From a virus, in the IMG/VR virus record IMGVR_UViG_3300042806_000062, positions 1 to 64,000 of that record: DNA of 64,000 bases; one strand, written 5' to 3'. The notes under the pieces were generated by a model. It did not search any database. It was not told the origin of the DNA and was given only the letters and a program-made list of their open reading frames with translations. Numbering within the stretch: position 1 is the first letter of the stretch; each line of letters starts with the position of its first letter. The translations under genes were made by a program, and so were the position numbers. Positions 21,550 to 30,222 of the stretch are shown here, piece after piece.

Positions 21550-22161
21550 TTATCCCTGAGACTTGTCAACATTTTTAGGTTCTTCTGCTAACTTAAACCA
21601 ATTGTTACTTGAATACCAACCCATTGCGACTGCGTCAGCAACATCGTCATCATCTATATCTGTATCAAAATTTATGTTTACCCATTTAATAGTTCTTTCT
21701 TTTCTAAACTCTCTTTCTTTTTGCTTATACCAAGAAAATGAGTGATCTCCTGGGTTATCTTCTCTGATTTTTAATTTTTCATCTTTAGTAAGTTTTTTAT
21801 TACCAATCCAATTTTGCCAAGCAACTGGAGAACAAGAAACTACTGGTCTAGATTCATACATTTGAACTGAACCAATAATAGCACCTTGAACCAATGCTAA
21901 GTTCATAGCAGTTTTTTGAGAGTTAGTATATATTGCTGACTCAATAACAACAGCATCAATGTTAAAATCTTTAAGAAATGGTATTAATTTTTTACAAGCG
22001 TCTCCTGCTTTTTCGTACACATGCTTTCCACTAAAATTAATTTTTCCATACTTATGTAATTTTTTATCTACAAATATAGAAAAAGCCATAGAATTGGTTG
22101 AAGCATCTATCGCTAAAATTTTACTTGGAAGTCCTATGCTTAATAATCTATTCTTTTTCAT
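21550..22161 (-). CDS. RuvC-like Holliday junction resolvase (203 aa)
   Basis: RNase H-fold nuclease with the RuvC acidic residues: Asp in ILAIDASTNS near the N-terminus, Glu in AVVIESA, and the Asp pair in DDDVADAVAMG near 180. An insertion between the second and third motifs (about 125-165) is longer than in cellular RuvC. It would resolve branched DNA before packaging. ATG at 22161 is chosen because AAGGAT lies about 10 nt upstream. Confidence 0.82.
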   Translation of the reverse strand: MKKNRLLSIGLPSKILAIDASTNSMAFSIFVDKKLHKYGKINFSGKHVYEKAGDACKKLIPFLKDFNIDAVVIESAIYTNSQKTAMNLALVQGAIIGSVQMYESRPVVSCSPVAWQNWIGNKKLTKDEKLKIREDNPGDHSFSWYKQKEREFRKERTIKWVNINFDTDIDDDDVADAVAMGWYSSNNWFKLAEEPKNVDKSQG

Positions 22162-22441
22162 AATCAAAATAATCCTTAATATCTTTAATAAATTTGTCTA
22201 CTTTTTTGTTATTAACCAAACAAGAATTACAAAATGTTGCATCGTTATAGGCACTTAACAAGGTTCCGCATCCTCCAGCACATCTTCTTTCTTTTCCAAA
22301 TCTACTTTTAAATTTAGACATCTGGTATCTTTGTGTAATTTTTTGTTTTGTAGCATTAGTTCTACAATCAACAGAGCAATATATTTGATTCTTACTTTTT
22401 GTAAAAAAATCTTTTTCGCACCACTGACATATTTTGTTCAT
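22148..22441 (-). CDS. Double zinc-finger protein (97 aa)
   Basis: Two Cys-4 modules: CQWC with CSVDC at about 5-26, and CAGGC with CNSC at about 54-74, followed by a Lys-rich helix. Such phage proteins are widespread and uncharacterised. It overlaps the Cas4-like gene by 4 nt (ATGA) and the RuvC-like gene by 14 nt, so it may help these nucleases bind DNA. Confidence 0.75.
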   Translation of the reverse strand: MNKICQWCEKDFFTKSKNQIYCSVDCRTNATKQKITQRYQMSKFKSRFGKERRCAGGCGTLLSAYNDATFCNSCLVNNKKVDKFIKDIKDYFDYEKE

Positions 22442-23217
22442 TCAAGATTTTTCCTAGCCTCGATCTTAATGTCCCCAACTGGCTTAGTTTGACACACTTT
22501 GAAAAAATCACAACTTTTACATACTTTATTTTCAAACTTATTTCTATATGGATTTTCTGGAAGTTGTTTATCATCAAAAGCCTTTTGGACCCTTCTCATC
22601 CAATCAAAGAAATAGTTTATAAAGTCCTTATACTTTTGATTTAAGTTTACAGGAAAGAACTTTAATTCGTGAGTATTTTTATTTTCATATATCAAAAAGG
22701 CAAATGACTTCTTTAATATCTTCATATAGATTAATAGTTGTTCTATATTATAGTTTCTTGGTTTAGTAGTTCTATGAAAGGATTCTTCATTAGATGTTTT
22801 TATTTCAGTAAGTATTTCCATACCGTCCCAATTAATAATTGCATCTGTTTTTGCAGATATAATGGGATCTTCATTCTTAATGGATAATTCTTTATGTACT
22901 AATATTCCAGCATCTTCCATTGCTTGTTCGATTCTAGTATGTCTATCAGTACCAGAATCCATATTAGCAACTGAATACCAATCGTTAGTATTTTCTGCTT
23001 CGTTTCCCTCAAACCATAAATACCAAAATCTTGGACAATGTCCAGCACCATATGTTAATCCAGATGGCGTGAATCCCACTCTTTTTTTAAAGGTCATTCC
23101 CTTTTTATGCTCATAGCCATCTTGTATTTTTTTAATTATTGCCTTGGTATCAATCTTAGTTTCTTCTTTAGAAACCTCTTTAACTGGAACAATCTTTTTC
23201 ATTAATCTTTTAGTCAC
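22438..23217 (-). CDS. Cas4/RecB-like exonuclease with Fe-S cluster motif (259 aa)
   Basis: PD-(D/E)XK nuclease. The core has ISAKTDAIINW (catalytic Asp) and ILTEIKTS (E-x-K), then NIEQLLIYM as the QxxxY helix. One Cys at 61 (HCPRF) and a C-terminal CKSCDFFKVC supply the four ligands of an iron-sulfur cluster as in Cas4 and AddB. It would process DNA ends for RecA-mediated recombination. There is no CRISPR array or other cas gene in the window, so the name reflects fold only. Confidence 0.85.
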   Translation of the reverse strand: MTKRLMKKIVPVKEVSKEETKIDTKAIIKKIQDGYEHKKGMTFKKRVGFTPSGLTYGAGHCPRFWYLWFEGNEAENTNDWYSVANMDSGTDRHTRIEQAMEDAGILVHKELSIKNEDPIISAKTDAIINWDGMEILTEIKTSNEESFHRTTKPRNYNIEQLLIYMKILKKSFAFLIYENKNTHELKFFPVNLNQKYKDFINYFFDWMRRVQKAFDDKQLPENPYRNKFENKVCKSCDFFKVCQTKPVGDIKIEARKNLE

Positions 23218-23528
23218 TAGGAATTCCTTACATTATATTTAAGGGCATCCACTAATTTGTCTACCGCTTCTCTTGCTGTATAGTAAATATTTTTCTTTGC
23301 TCTTTCATCTTTTTTTACATGTGAATACCAAGCGGCAAGCATTGCAAACTTTGCTGAGTATGCTTGTAACTGAGTAATAGACAGTGTTGCTTTTGCTGGG
23401 GGTATGTCTGGATTAGCAATTAACTTAGCAATCATAACTAACGCTTTAGTTAATTCTTCATCTTGCATATACTCTGATATTTCATTAAACTTTGTTACAT
23501 TATTTAATAGATCTACCGTATTATCCAT
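23217..23528 (-). CDS. Hypothetical helical protein (103 aa)
   Basis: Not recognised; all-helical, soluble, Ala/Lys-rich. Overlaps the Cas4-like gene by one base and the following gene by 8 nt. By position it may take part in recombination. Confidence 0.6.
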   Translation of the reverse strand: MDNTVDLLNNVTKFNEISEYMQDEELTKALVMIAKLIANPDIPPAKATLSITQLQAYSAKFAMLAAWYSHVKKDERAKKNIYYTAREAVDKLVDALKYNVRNS

Positions 23529-23814
23529 TATTCTCTCTTAACTGTTCGAATACTTCCCACTCAATTATAGCAAGTCTAACTTTTTTATTTCCTTCTCCAA
23601 GTACAACCATAAGTACTGGATCTTTTTTTCTATCTACCTGCATTGTGTCTGACACAATCTTTGCCCAAGAGTCTCGGCTAACGGAGTAGGATTTAGAATA
23701 TTCTTTGACATCTACAACGAAGTCATCCAACGATCCGTCAGCCTTGACTGGTCCCCTGCCTGAATTAATGTGTGGCTTGGCACCAATGCGTTTTAGTTCT
23801 CCACGCTCACTCAT
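23521..23814 (-). CDS. Putative Hjc-like/PD-(D/E)XK nuclease-type protein (97 aa)
   Basis: The pattern GAKPHINSGRGPVKADG, then DFVVDVKEYSKSYSVSRDSW with a D-x-K core, and VLMVVLGEGNKKVRLAII as the next strand resemble short restriction-fold nucleases such as archaeal Hjc resolvases. Hjc identity is tentative, and the 97-aa length is close to minimal for the fold. The start is ATG 23814, sharing TGATG with the upstream stop, with AAGGGG as ribosome binding site. Confidence 0.5.
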   Translation of the reverse strand: MSERGELKRIGAKPHINSGRGPVKADGSLDDFVVDVKEYSKSYSVSRDSWAKIVSDTMQVDRKKDPVLMVVLGEGNKKVRLAIIEWEVFEQLRENNG

Positions 23815-23984
23815 CAATATCCCCTTACATTAAAATTAACTTTAGATAAATGCTTGTTAGCACACATCCAAGTCAAGTCTTGATTTTCTTTATACATTCT
23901 TGCTGTCTGTACTGTTTCTTTACATGTTTGACAAATAAATTTGCCATTATATAAAGTATATTTAGGAGTTAAGTTTTGATTCAA
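23814..23984 (-). CDS. Small zinc-ribbon protein after recA (56 aa)
   Basis: A frame starting at TTG 23984, within the end of recA, and ending at 23814. The product has YNGKFICQTCKE and LTWMCANKHLSKV, with CxxC and a later C plus H as likely zinc ligands, matching a short zinc-ribbon type common in actinophages. The TTG start has only a weak upstream AAAGAA, but no ATG is available before the motif. It overlaps recA by 23 nt. Confidence 0.65.
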   Translation of the reverse strand: MNQNLTPKYTLYNGKFICQTCKETVQTARMYKENQDLTWMCANKHLSKVNFNVRGY

Positions 23985-24996
23985 GTTCTTTTAACTTATC
24001 TGGGTTTTGTTTTAAGTATTCAATTACTTTTGCTCTACCTTGAAGTCTTTCTTCAAATACTGTATACCATGCTCCACCTTTTTCAATAACTCCAACCAAT
24101 TCTGCTGTATCTACTAAGTCGGCAACTTTATCAATACCAACTTCTTCAGAGTCAAAATAAAAATCATAAGATCCACTAATAAATGCTGGACCAGTCTTAT
24201 TAAAATCTACATGCCAATTTACAATGCGGCCAATTTTAGATTCAATTAACTTATCTCCAACAGCAATCTTACCTTTAATTGCTTGATTTTCTGATTCACT
24301 TGACCATAGTTTAATTACAGTGCTTGAGAAGAACTTGACTGCTTGTCCACCTGTAGGCATGTGAGAAGCATACATTGCACCAATGTTATTTCTTTGTTGT
24401 GATATCAATACCAATAGTGTTTTGGCTTCTTGGTTATTAGCGTAGTTAAGCATCTTAACTGCATTAGTCATATCTTTAGCCTCTGCACCTATCTGTTTAG
24501 TATTTTCTAGTTGTTTTAATTCTGCTGAATCTTTTTCAAAATAAATAGCAGGTAGTAATGCAGATATAGAATCAACAATTAGTATATCTACTTTTGCTTT
24601 CATTAGTTGAGTAGCGACATCAACCATATCATTAATAGTTCTTGCTTCAGAGTAAATTAATTTATCTGTATCTACCCCAAGTTTTTGTGCCCAAATAGGA
24701 TCAAAAGATTGTTCAGCATCTATCCACGCACATAACTTTCCCTCTTTTTGTGCTTCTCCAATCATCTGTAAACAAAATGATGATTTACCAGCAGACTTGT
24801 TGCCCCAAACTAAAACTTGTCTTCCGTATGCAAAGCCACCTCTAAGTGCGTTATTTAAACTAGGACTTGGAGTTTTTTGTTTTGTAATTTCTACATCAGT
24901 AGCATTACTTAATCTTTTTCTTAGACTTGGTTCTAGTTGTGAAAGAAACTCTTCTGTTGATATTCCTTGTATTTTATTATCCATCTTATTAACCAT
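23962..24996 (-). CDS. recA: RecA recombinase (344 aa)
   Basis: Phage RecA: Walker A GNKSAGKSS (65-73), AWIDAEQSFD, Walker B VDILIVDSISAL and the L2 loop region MPTGGQAVKFFSS are present. At 344 aa it is about full length, with a shorter C-terminal domain than E. coli RecA and without a strongly acidic tail. It performs strand exchange for recombination-dependent replication, supported by nearby Cas4-like, RuvC-like and SSB genes. AGAGG lies 7 nt before the ATG, within the end of dnaE. Confidence 0.95.
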   Translation of the reverse strand: MVNKMDNKIQGISTEEFLSQLEPSLRKRLSNATDVEITKQKTPSPSLNNALRGGFAYGRQVLVWGNKSAGKSSFCLQMIGEAQKEGKLCAWIDAEQSFDPIWAQKLGVDTDKLIYSEARTINDMVDVATQLMKAKVDILIVDSISALLPAIYFEKDSAELKQLENTKQIGAEAKDMTNAVKMLNYANNQEAKTLLVLISQQRNNIGAMYASHMPTGGQAVKFFSSTVIKLWSSESENQAIKGKIAVGDKLIESKIGRIVNWHVDFNKTGPAFISGSYDFYFDSEEVGIDKVADLVDTAELVGVIEKGGAWYTVFEERLQGRAKVIEYLKQNPDKLKELESKLNS

Positions 24997-27900
24997 TTAC
25001 TACCTCTCTGAGTATTTCTGTTCCATCTTTTGTTACTTCAAAAGTCATTTTCTTTGCCTTACCTGGCTCGCACTTCATAAATCCCTCTGAAAATTTAGTT
25101 GGGAATATTACAATAGGTTTCATATCTCTACTTGCATCGGCAACAATCATGTTAGCCATCTTCTTTCCTGTTTTTGTTGTTCTAGGTTTAAATGATAGCA
25201 CATAATACTCATCATTTCCATAGGGTAAAGTTTTATAATTTAAAAACTTAATTAATGGATTATTTAAAGAATCTTTTATATCTTCTACTGGAACTGCTTC
25301 CATAATTCTGTTACTTGCTACCGCCATAACATATGTCTTACCTGGCTCTATCTTGGTCTCTTCATCATCAAATATTCCAACCATGCCAGTAGAATCCATT
25401 AACTCAACACGAGACCATCCTTTGCCGCGTTTAATGTTTTTAATTACACCCATAAGAATAAACACTCCAGTTTCTTCAAAGTCTTCAACATCATCTATAT
25501 AGGCATAATAATGTTGAGGAACACTTGTTTTAAATTCTGGTAAATTTAAATACTCATAAAGGTTTTCTTTTACTGTTACATCATTTCTAGGATTATCGGG
25601 AAAAGTTAAGGCACCAACAGCATCTAATGCAGAAAGCGCTCTTGAGTTTACCCCACTACCTTTTTTGAAAACAAAATCATAAAACTCTTGATATGTTTTA
25701 AATGGTCTTTTATTTATAATCTTAGAAGCAATTCCATCAGAGATCCATTTAATAGCAGATAGCCCTATTCTTATTCCTTTACCCTCGATCTTAAAATCAC
25801 TATCAGATTCATTTATGTGAGGAAGTTTAAGTGCTATACCCATACGCTTTGCTTCAATAAGATATTCTGTTCTAGCATCTTTATCTTGTTCATTCTTTAA
25901 CAATGAATAGATGAATTCAATAGGATAGTAATACTTTAACCATGCTGTCCAGTATGAAAGCATAGAGTAAGCAACTGCGTGTGACTTATTAAATGAGTAC
26001 CCTGCGTGAGCCTCAAAATCGTGCCATAGGCCTTCTGCTTTGAACTGGGTAATATGTTTTGATGCACCAATAACAAACCTCTCTTTAAACACGTCAAATT
26101 CTTTTGCATCTTTTTTCTTACCAATAATTTTACGAACCTTATCTGACTCTGCCATACTCATTCCGCCAAGATAAACACAGGCTTGCATCACCTGTTCTTG
26201 ATACAGAACGCATCCATAAGTATCTTTTGTAAACTGTTGCATAATGGGATGAATATATTCCGTGATTGCTCTTCCATGTTTTCTTGCTAAGTAAGTTTTA
26301 CCAATTGTATTCATAGCGCCAGGTCTTACTAATGCATTTGATGCAGCAAGTTCATCTAAGTTGCTAACACCCATCTTTACCAACAAGTTTGTATAAGGTG
26401 CTGCCTCACATTGAAACACTCCCTTAGTTCTTCCATCTGAAAGCATTTCGTAAACCTTTTTATCATTAAGATCTATTTCTTTTAACTTAATATCTATCTT
26501 ATGTCTTTCTTTAATAATTTTTATTGTGTCATCAATAACTGTTAAAGTTTTTAGTCCAAGAACATCTAGTTTAATAAGTCCAATATCTGCTGCTTCGTTC
26601 ATGTCCACGGCAACTACTGGAATTCTTTCCTTAGTTCCTGGAGCAGTACGAGTTTCCATTGGTGCATATTTAAAAATAGGTTCTTTAGAAGTTACTACTC
26701 CAGCAGCGTGAATTCCTGTACCACGAATGCGACCACGAAGTTGCTCTCCGTACTTTACTACATCTGGATATTTTAATCTAAACCATTGAGCAGTTTTACT
26801 TGATGTAAAGTCGTCCCAATCATCTACTGTTTTTAAAACCTTGTTTACTTCTGACAAAGGTATATTAAATGCTCTTGATACATCTCTAACAATACCCTTT
26901 CCTCTAAACTCTAAGAAGGTAGCAATAGAAGCAACGTTTTCATACTCTTGTTCTAAGTATGTTTTTAACTCGTCACGTCTTGAATCTGCAATGTCTGAAT
27001 CAATATCTGGAAAGTCATTACGGTCTGGGTTTACGAATCTAAAAAATAGAAGTCCATATTTAATTGGATCAACATCAGTTATTCCTAAAGCATAACAAAC
27101 TAGTGATCCAGCGGCAGATCCTCTACCAGGACCTACCAATATGCCTTGCTCCTTAGCCCAATTTAACATATTACTTACAATCAAAAAGTATGGAGAAAAG
27201 TTTTTATCTCTAATAATATCTAGTTCTTCTTGCATTCTTTCTTTATATTCTGGAATATCATATAATTCTTTTTCTACCATGCCCTTTAAAACTAAATCAA
27301 CAAGTCCTTGATGAGGATCATCTGTTTTTGTGGGTAGCAAATCTAATCCTGATTTAATATCATAATCTTCTATCTTATCTACTATGTCTAAAGTATTAGT
27401 ATATATATCTTCTCTAGTTATACCCTGCATATTCATGGCTTGTTTCATTTCTTCATATGATAATAAATGTATATCAAATGTTCTAAATGACATTTGACGA
27501 TCTTCACCATATAGGTAATCGAGTTTCTTCATAGGGTCACTTATCTTTTGTGACTTTTCAAACTTAGCGTCTTTATCTAACTTGGCATGTGTGTTTAAAA
27601 GAAGCATAATTTCTTGAACTACCTTTTGGTCAGGGTGTGAATGGTGGCAATCTGGAGTAACAATTACCTTTATGTCCATGCTATCTGCTAGACTTAGAAG
27701 TTCATGATTCATCTCACGACTATTGTGTGGCATTATCTCCACATAAAAATCATCACCGAAGGTGTTCTTAAACCAAGTCAAGTGCTTTTTGGCAACAGCA
27801 TATTCATTAAACTCAAGAGCCTTATTGATCATGCCACTAGGGCAAGCGGTAGAAACAATTAACCCCTCTTTATACTTTTCTAGTATTTCAAAATCTATTC

Positions 27901-28270
27901 TAGGTTTTCTGTAAAATCCTTCTGTCCATGCTAATTCATTTAATTTATTTAAATTTTCTAAACCCTTTTGATTCTTTGCAAGAATAACTATATGATTATA
28001 AACTAAATCTAAAGGATCTCCTGTTCTTTCTAACTTATCTCTTTTATCAAATCTATCTAATGTTATATATCCTTCTATACCAAGGATTGGTTTTATACCC
28101 TGCTCTTTTGCAGCACGATACATTGGACGATGTCCAGATAGTGCACCGTGATCTGTAATTGCAATAGCGGGCATACCCAAAGACTTTGCACGTTTACAAT
28201 ATTCTTCTGGTGTCGCTACTCCGTCCATAAGTGAATAATGAGTATGAACGTGAAGAGGTGCGTAATTCAA
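24989..28270 (-). CDS. dnaE: DNA polymerase III alpha subunit, DnaE type (1093 aa)
   Basis: Complete C-family replicative polymerase. The PHP domain (1-270) keeps HVHTHYS, TDHG, CPSG and DCHHS, the metal ligands of an active site. The palm has PGRGSAAGS (381-389) and PDIDSD (421-426), where Ile replaces the usual Phe between the Asp pair, and a later VIDDTI segment. A C-terminal helix-hairpin-helix and OB-like region follow. No separate DnaQ exonuclease or clamp gene is seen in the window; the intact PHP domain could supply proofreading. Followed 7 nt inside by recA. Confidence 0.95.
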   Translation of the reverse strand: MNYAPLHVHTHYSLMDGVATPEEYCKRAKSLGMPAIAITDHGALSGHRPMYRAAKEQGIKPILGIEGYITLDRFDKRDKLERTGDPLDLVYNHIVILAKNQKGLENLNKLNELAWTEGFYRKPRIDFEILEKYKEGLIVSTACPSGMINKALEFNEYAVAKKHLTWFKNTFGDDFYVEIMPHNSREMNHELLSLADSMDIKVIVTPDCHHSHPDQKVVQEIMLLLNTHAKLDKDAKFEKSQKISDPMKKLDYLYGEDRQMSFRTFDIHLLSYEEMKQAMNMQGITREDIYTNTLDIVDKIEDYDIKSGLDLLPTKTDDPHQGLVDLVLKGMVEKELYDIPEYKERMQEELDIIRDKNFSPYFLIVSNMLNWAKEQGILVGPGRGSAAGSLVCYALGITDVDPIKYGLLFFRFVNPDRNDFPDIDSDIADSRRDELKTYLEQEYENVASIATFLEFRGKGIVRDVSRAFNIPLSEVNKVLKTVDDWDDFTSSKTAQWFRLKYPDVVKYGEQLRGRIRGTGIHAAGVVTSKEPIFKYAPMETRTAPGTKERIPVVAVDMNEAADIGLIKLDVLGLKTLTVIDDTIKIIKERHKIDIKLKEIDLNDKKVYEMLSDGRTKGVFQCEAAPYTNLLVKMGVSNLDELAASNALVRPGAMNTIGKTYLARKHGRAITEYIHPIMQQFTKDTYGCVLYQEQVMQACVYLGGMSMAESDKVRKIIGKKKDAKEFDVFKERFVIGASKHITQFKAEGLWHDFEAHAGYSFNKSHAVAYSMLSYWTAWLKYYYPIEFIYSLLKNEQDKDARTEYLIEAKRMGIALKLPHINESDSDFKIEGKGIRIGLSAIKWISDGIASKIINKRPFKTYQEFYDFVFKKGSGVNSRALSALDAVGALTFPDNPRNDVTVKENLYEYLNLPEFKTSVPQHYYAYIDDVEDFEETGVFILMGVIKNIKRGKGWSRVELMDSTGMVGIFDDEETKIEPGKTYVMAVASNRIMEAVPVEDIKDSLNNPLIKFLNYKTLPYGNDEYYVLSFKPRTTKTGKKMANMIVADASRDMKPIVIFPTKFSEGFMKCEPGKAKKMTFEVTKDGTEILREVVNG

Positions 28271-28289
28271 ATTTAATCCTTAATGTGAT

Positions 28290-28311
28290 GGGGGAGATAT
28301 TTCGCTCCCCC
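28290..28311 (-). terminator. GC-rich hairpin after the ssDNA-binding protein gene, no U tract
   Basis: On the minus strand GGGGGAG pairs with CTCCCCC (7 bp) around CGAAATAT. It is not followed by a U run (ATCACATT), so it may attenuate, protect the 3' end or act as an RNA processing site rather than terminate fully. Confidence 0.5.
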
Positions 28312-28318
28312 AAATTGT

Positions 28319-28969
28319 TTACCAGTCAACAGATGTTGAGGTTGCTTGGTTACTAAAACCAATGTAAAAATTTTCTTGATCTGCATAAGGTACTTCTCTA
28401 ACAACCTTTTCTAAGTTAGGGTATTCATAAGTACCCCAATTAAATGGATCTGAGTCTTGCTTTTGTGGAAGCAATACGTAGTTAGTTTCTGTTCCCTTGC
28501 CATTACGTTTTAATTTCCAAGTCATATTTGAAATACTTGGAGAATCTGACGCGTATTCTCTAATTGTGTTGAAAGTAGCAGCCTTGCTTACTCCCATGCT
28601 CCATACTGCAACATGTGGTGCATCAATTCCGTTATCAACTAATACGTTGCAATAGAATCTTAAACGTGCTCTCCATCCACTCTTTGGATCTTTTCTAAAC
28701 ATTTCACAACCAAAGCAACGACCTTGTGTGTCTGTTGTACAAACAGACTTACGCTTATAGTCATCTGGGTTTGAGTGTTCACTTACAACAATTGCAAGAC
28801 CACGCTTTTCGTCATACGTTGGTGAGTCTGCATCTAATTCACTAATGAATCTTATTTGGGTACTTTGACCATCATCTAATTTTAGCCAACTTACCTTTTC
28901 TCCTGAAACATTTGATTTTGGCTTATCAATAATTGCTTCAATGTTTTTTAGACCTTTTATAATTGACAT
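28319..28969 (-). CDS. Putative phage ssDNA-binding protein with zinc motif (216 aa)
   Basis: Located between primase and polymerase. The core contains SWLKLDDGQSTQIRFI (OB-like first strand) and CTTDTQGRCFGC, a Cys cluster that may bind zinc as in T4 gp32-type proteins, then ARLRFYCNVLVDNG. The C-terminus is not clearly acidic but ends TSVDW. Function is by analogy with replication-module SSBs; it differs from the bacterial-type SSB at 15266. TGCTAAAAT upstream could be a -10. Confidence 0.65.
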   Translation of the reverse strand: MSIIKGLKNIEAIIDKPKSNVSGEKVSWLKLDDGQSTQIRFISELDADSPTYDEKRGLAIVVSEHSNPDDYKRKSVCTTDTQGRCFGCEMFRKDPKSGWRARLRFYCNVLVDNGIDAPHVAVWSMGVSKAATFNTIREYASDSPSISNMTWKLKRNGKGTETNYVLLPQKQDSDPFNWGTYEYPNLEKVVREVPYADQENFYIGFSNQATSTSVDW

Positions 28970-29012
28970 ACTTTTTTCTCCTTAATGTTTGCTCTGTAAA
29001 TGAGCCTTGTAT

Positions 29013-29966
29013 CTATTTTAGCATAGAGGATAGCATGTCGTCAAATCTATCTACAAAGTTTTTTAAGTCTTCATTAGACAAATCGGACACATCCTTTATA
29101 CCCTCTGGAAGTGGTGGAGCCATACAACCTGTTCCAAAATATGCAATCATTTTCTTTGACATATTTTGACCAGCCTCATCGTTATCTCCTAAAACTATAA
29201 CTTGATTAAAGTATTGCTTTAGAAGTTTTCTTTGTTCTTTTGAAATAGTAGCACCCAAGGTTGCAACAGCATGAACACCCACCTGCTCTAGCCTTATTGC
29301 ATCAAAGGATGATTCTACAACAAAAACTTTGTCATATCTCTTTGCTCTTTGTAAATTAAATAAAGTTTTGCTTTTAGGTAAGCCAGGTGTGTTTTTAAAT
29401 ACCTTGCCTTCTGTTGATCTGCCAACAAATCCTAAGCACATGCCATCTGGTGAATAAACTGGAATGGTTACCATGTCCTGTTTTTCGGAGTATCCAAGTT
29501 TATACTTAACTACACTATCTTTATCTATCTTTCTATCCTGATAATACTTAATAGCCTTTGGATTTGTAAATACACTTTGATGTAATCTTTCTATCACTTC
29601 TAGGTCATACTCTTTAAATTCTACTTTTTTATCTAATGTTTCTTGTAATACTTCTACTAAATTTCTATCATCTGATTTAGAGTCAATAAGTCTTGCTGCT
29701 TCAAAGTATGATCTGCCAGAGGCTTGCATAATAACTTCTGTAAGTTCTTTTGTTTCTTGACAAGCAAAGCAGTAAAACATTCCATTTGTTTTGTGTATTT
29801 CTGCAGCAGGTGTTCTTGAGTTATTATGAAATGGGCAGTAAATAATAAAATCTATATCTACTTCTGATACTATGTCTATGCCAGAGGCTAAAAGACTTCT
29901 TCTGATTTGGTTTTCTGAGTAGTAAGAGATTGAACGATTGTGTTCTTGTCTATTCCTAGTATACAT
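29013..29966 (-). CDS. DNA primase, DnaG type (317 aa)
   Basis: An N-terminal CHC2-type zinc finger (C44, H47, C66, C69) is followed by the RNA-polymerase core and a TOPRIM domain: VFVVESSFDAIRL (catalytic Glu) and VIVLGDNDEAGQ (DxD-like). At 317 aa it lacks the DnaB-binding C-terminal domain of cellular DnaG. It synthesises primers with the adjacent helicase (30223-31449). AAAGG lies 8 nt before the start, inside the 104-aa upstream gene (overlap 79 nt). Confidence 0.9.
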   Translation of the reverse strand: MYTRNRQEHNRSISYYSENQIRRSLLASGIDIVSEVDIDFIIYCPFHNNSRTPAAEIHKTNGMFYCFACQETKELTEVIMQASGRSYFEAARLIDSKSDDRNLVEVLQETLDKKVEFKEYDLEVIERLHQSVFTNPKAIKYYQDRKIDKDSVVKYKLGYSEKQDMVTIPVYSPDGMCLGFVGRSTEGKVFKNTPGLPKSKTLFNLQRAKRYDKVFVVESSFDAIRLEQVGVHAVATLGATISKEQRKLLKQYFNQVIVLGDNDEAGQNMSKKMIAYFGTGCMAPPLPEGIKDVSDLSNEDLKNFVDRFDDMLSSMLK

Positions 29967-30202
29967 TTTGCTTTACCTTTTCCAACATGCACTCCGTAAA
30001 CCGATAATTTAAAATCAAATGTCTTACCATTATAACTTATAGTAAAGTCTGTGTCAATGTCGTATCTAGGAACGTAACCTTGATTTCTCATTCCATTAAC
30101 GACCATAAAAATATATTGATCTTTTAATCTTGAGATATGAGAGTCGTCAAAGATCTCACCCTCTAGGGAAAACTTCTCTATTCTTTTGTGGCTGTAAGTC
30201 AT
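29888..30202 (-). CDS. Hypothetical protein before primase (104 aa)
   Basis: Not recognised; beta-rich with a basic GKGKAKC segment. It has no ribosome binding site: TATAAT sits exactly 6 nt before the ATG, consistent with a leaderless message. The gene overlaps primase and starts 20 nt after the helicase stop. Confidence 0.55.
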   Translation of the reverse strand: MTYSHKRIEKFSLEGEIFDDSHISRLKDQYIFMVVNGMRNQGYVPRYDIDTDFTISYNGKTFDFKLSVYGVHVGKGKAKCILGIDKNTIVQSLTTQKTKSEEVF

Positions 30203-30208
30203 ACTTAA

Positions 30209-30214
30209 ATTATA
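30209..30214 (-). promoter_or_regulatory. -10 box of a probable leaderless promoter (29888-30202)
   Basis: TATAAT (30214-30209, minus strand) is followed by TTAAGT and ATG, a 6-nt gap; it lies between the helicase and the 104-aa gene. No extended TG or -35 is obvious. Confidence 0.45.
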
Positions 30215-30222
30215 TCTTGTAT

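Noticed and set aside
22438-23217. CRISPR-associated Cas4 as a sign of a CRISPR system
   Set aside because: No repeat-spacer array, Cas1 or other cas gene is seen. The fold is common in phage recombination modules.
28990-29026. A firm promoter call at TGCTAAAAT before the 28319-28969 gene (also near 63050)
   Set aside because: The -10 is weaker than consensus and no -35 is visible, so it is noted in the gene entry but not listed as a feature.
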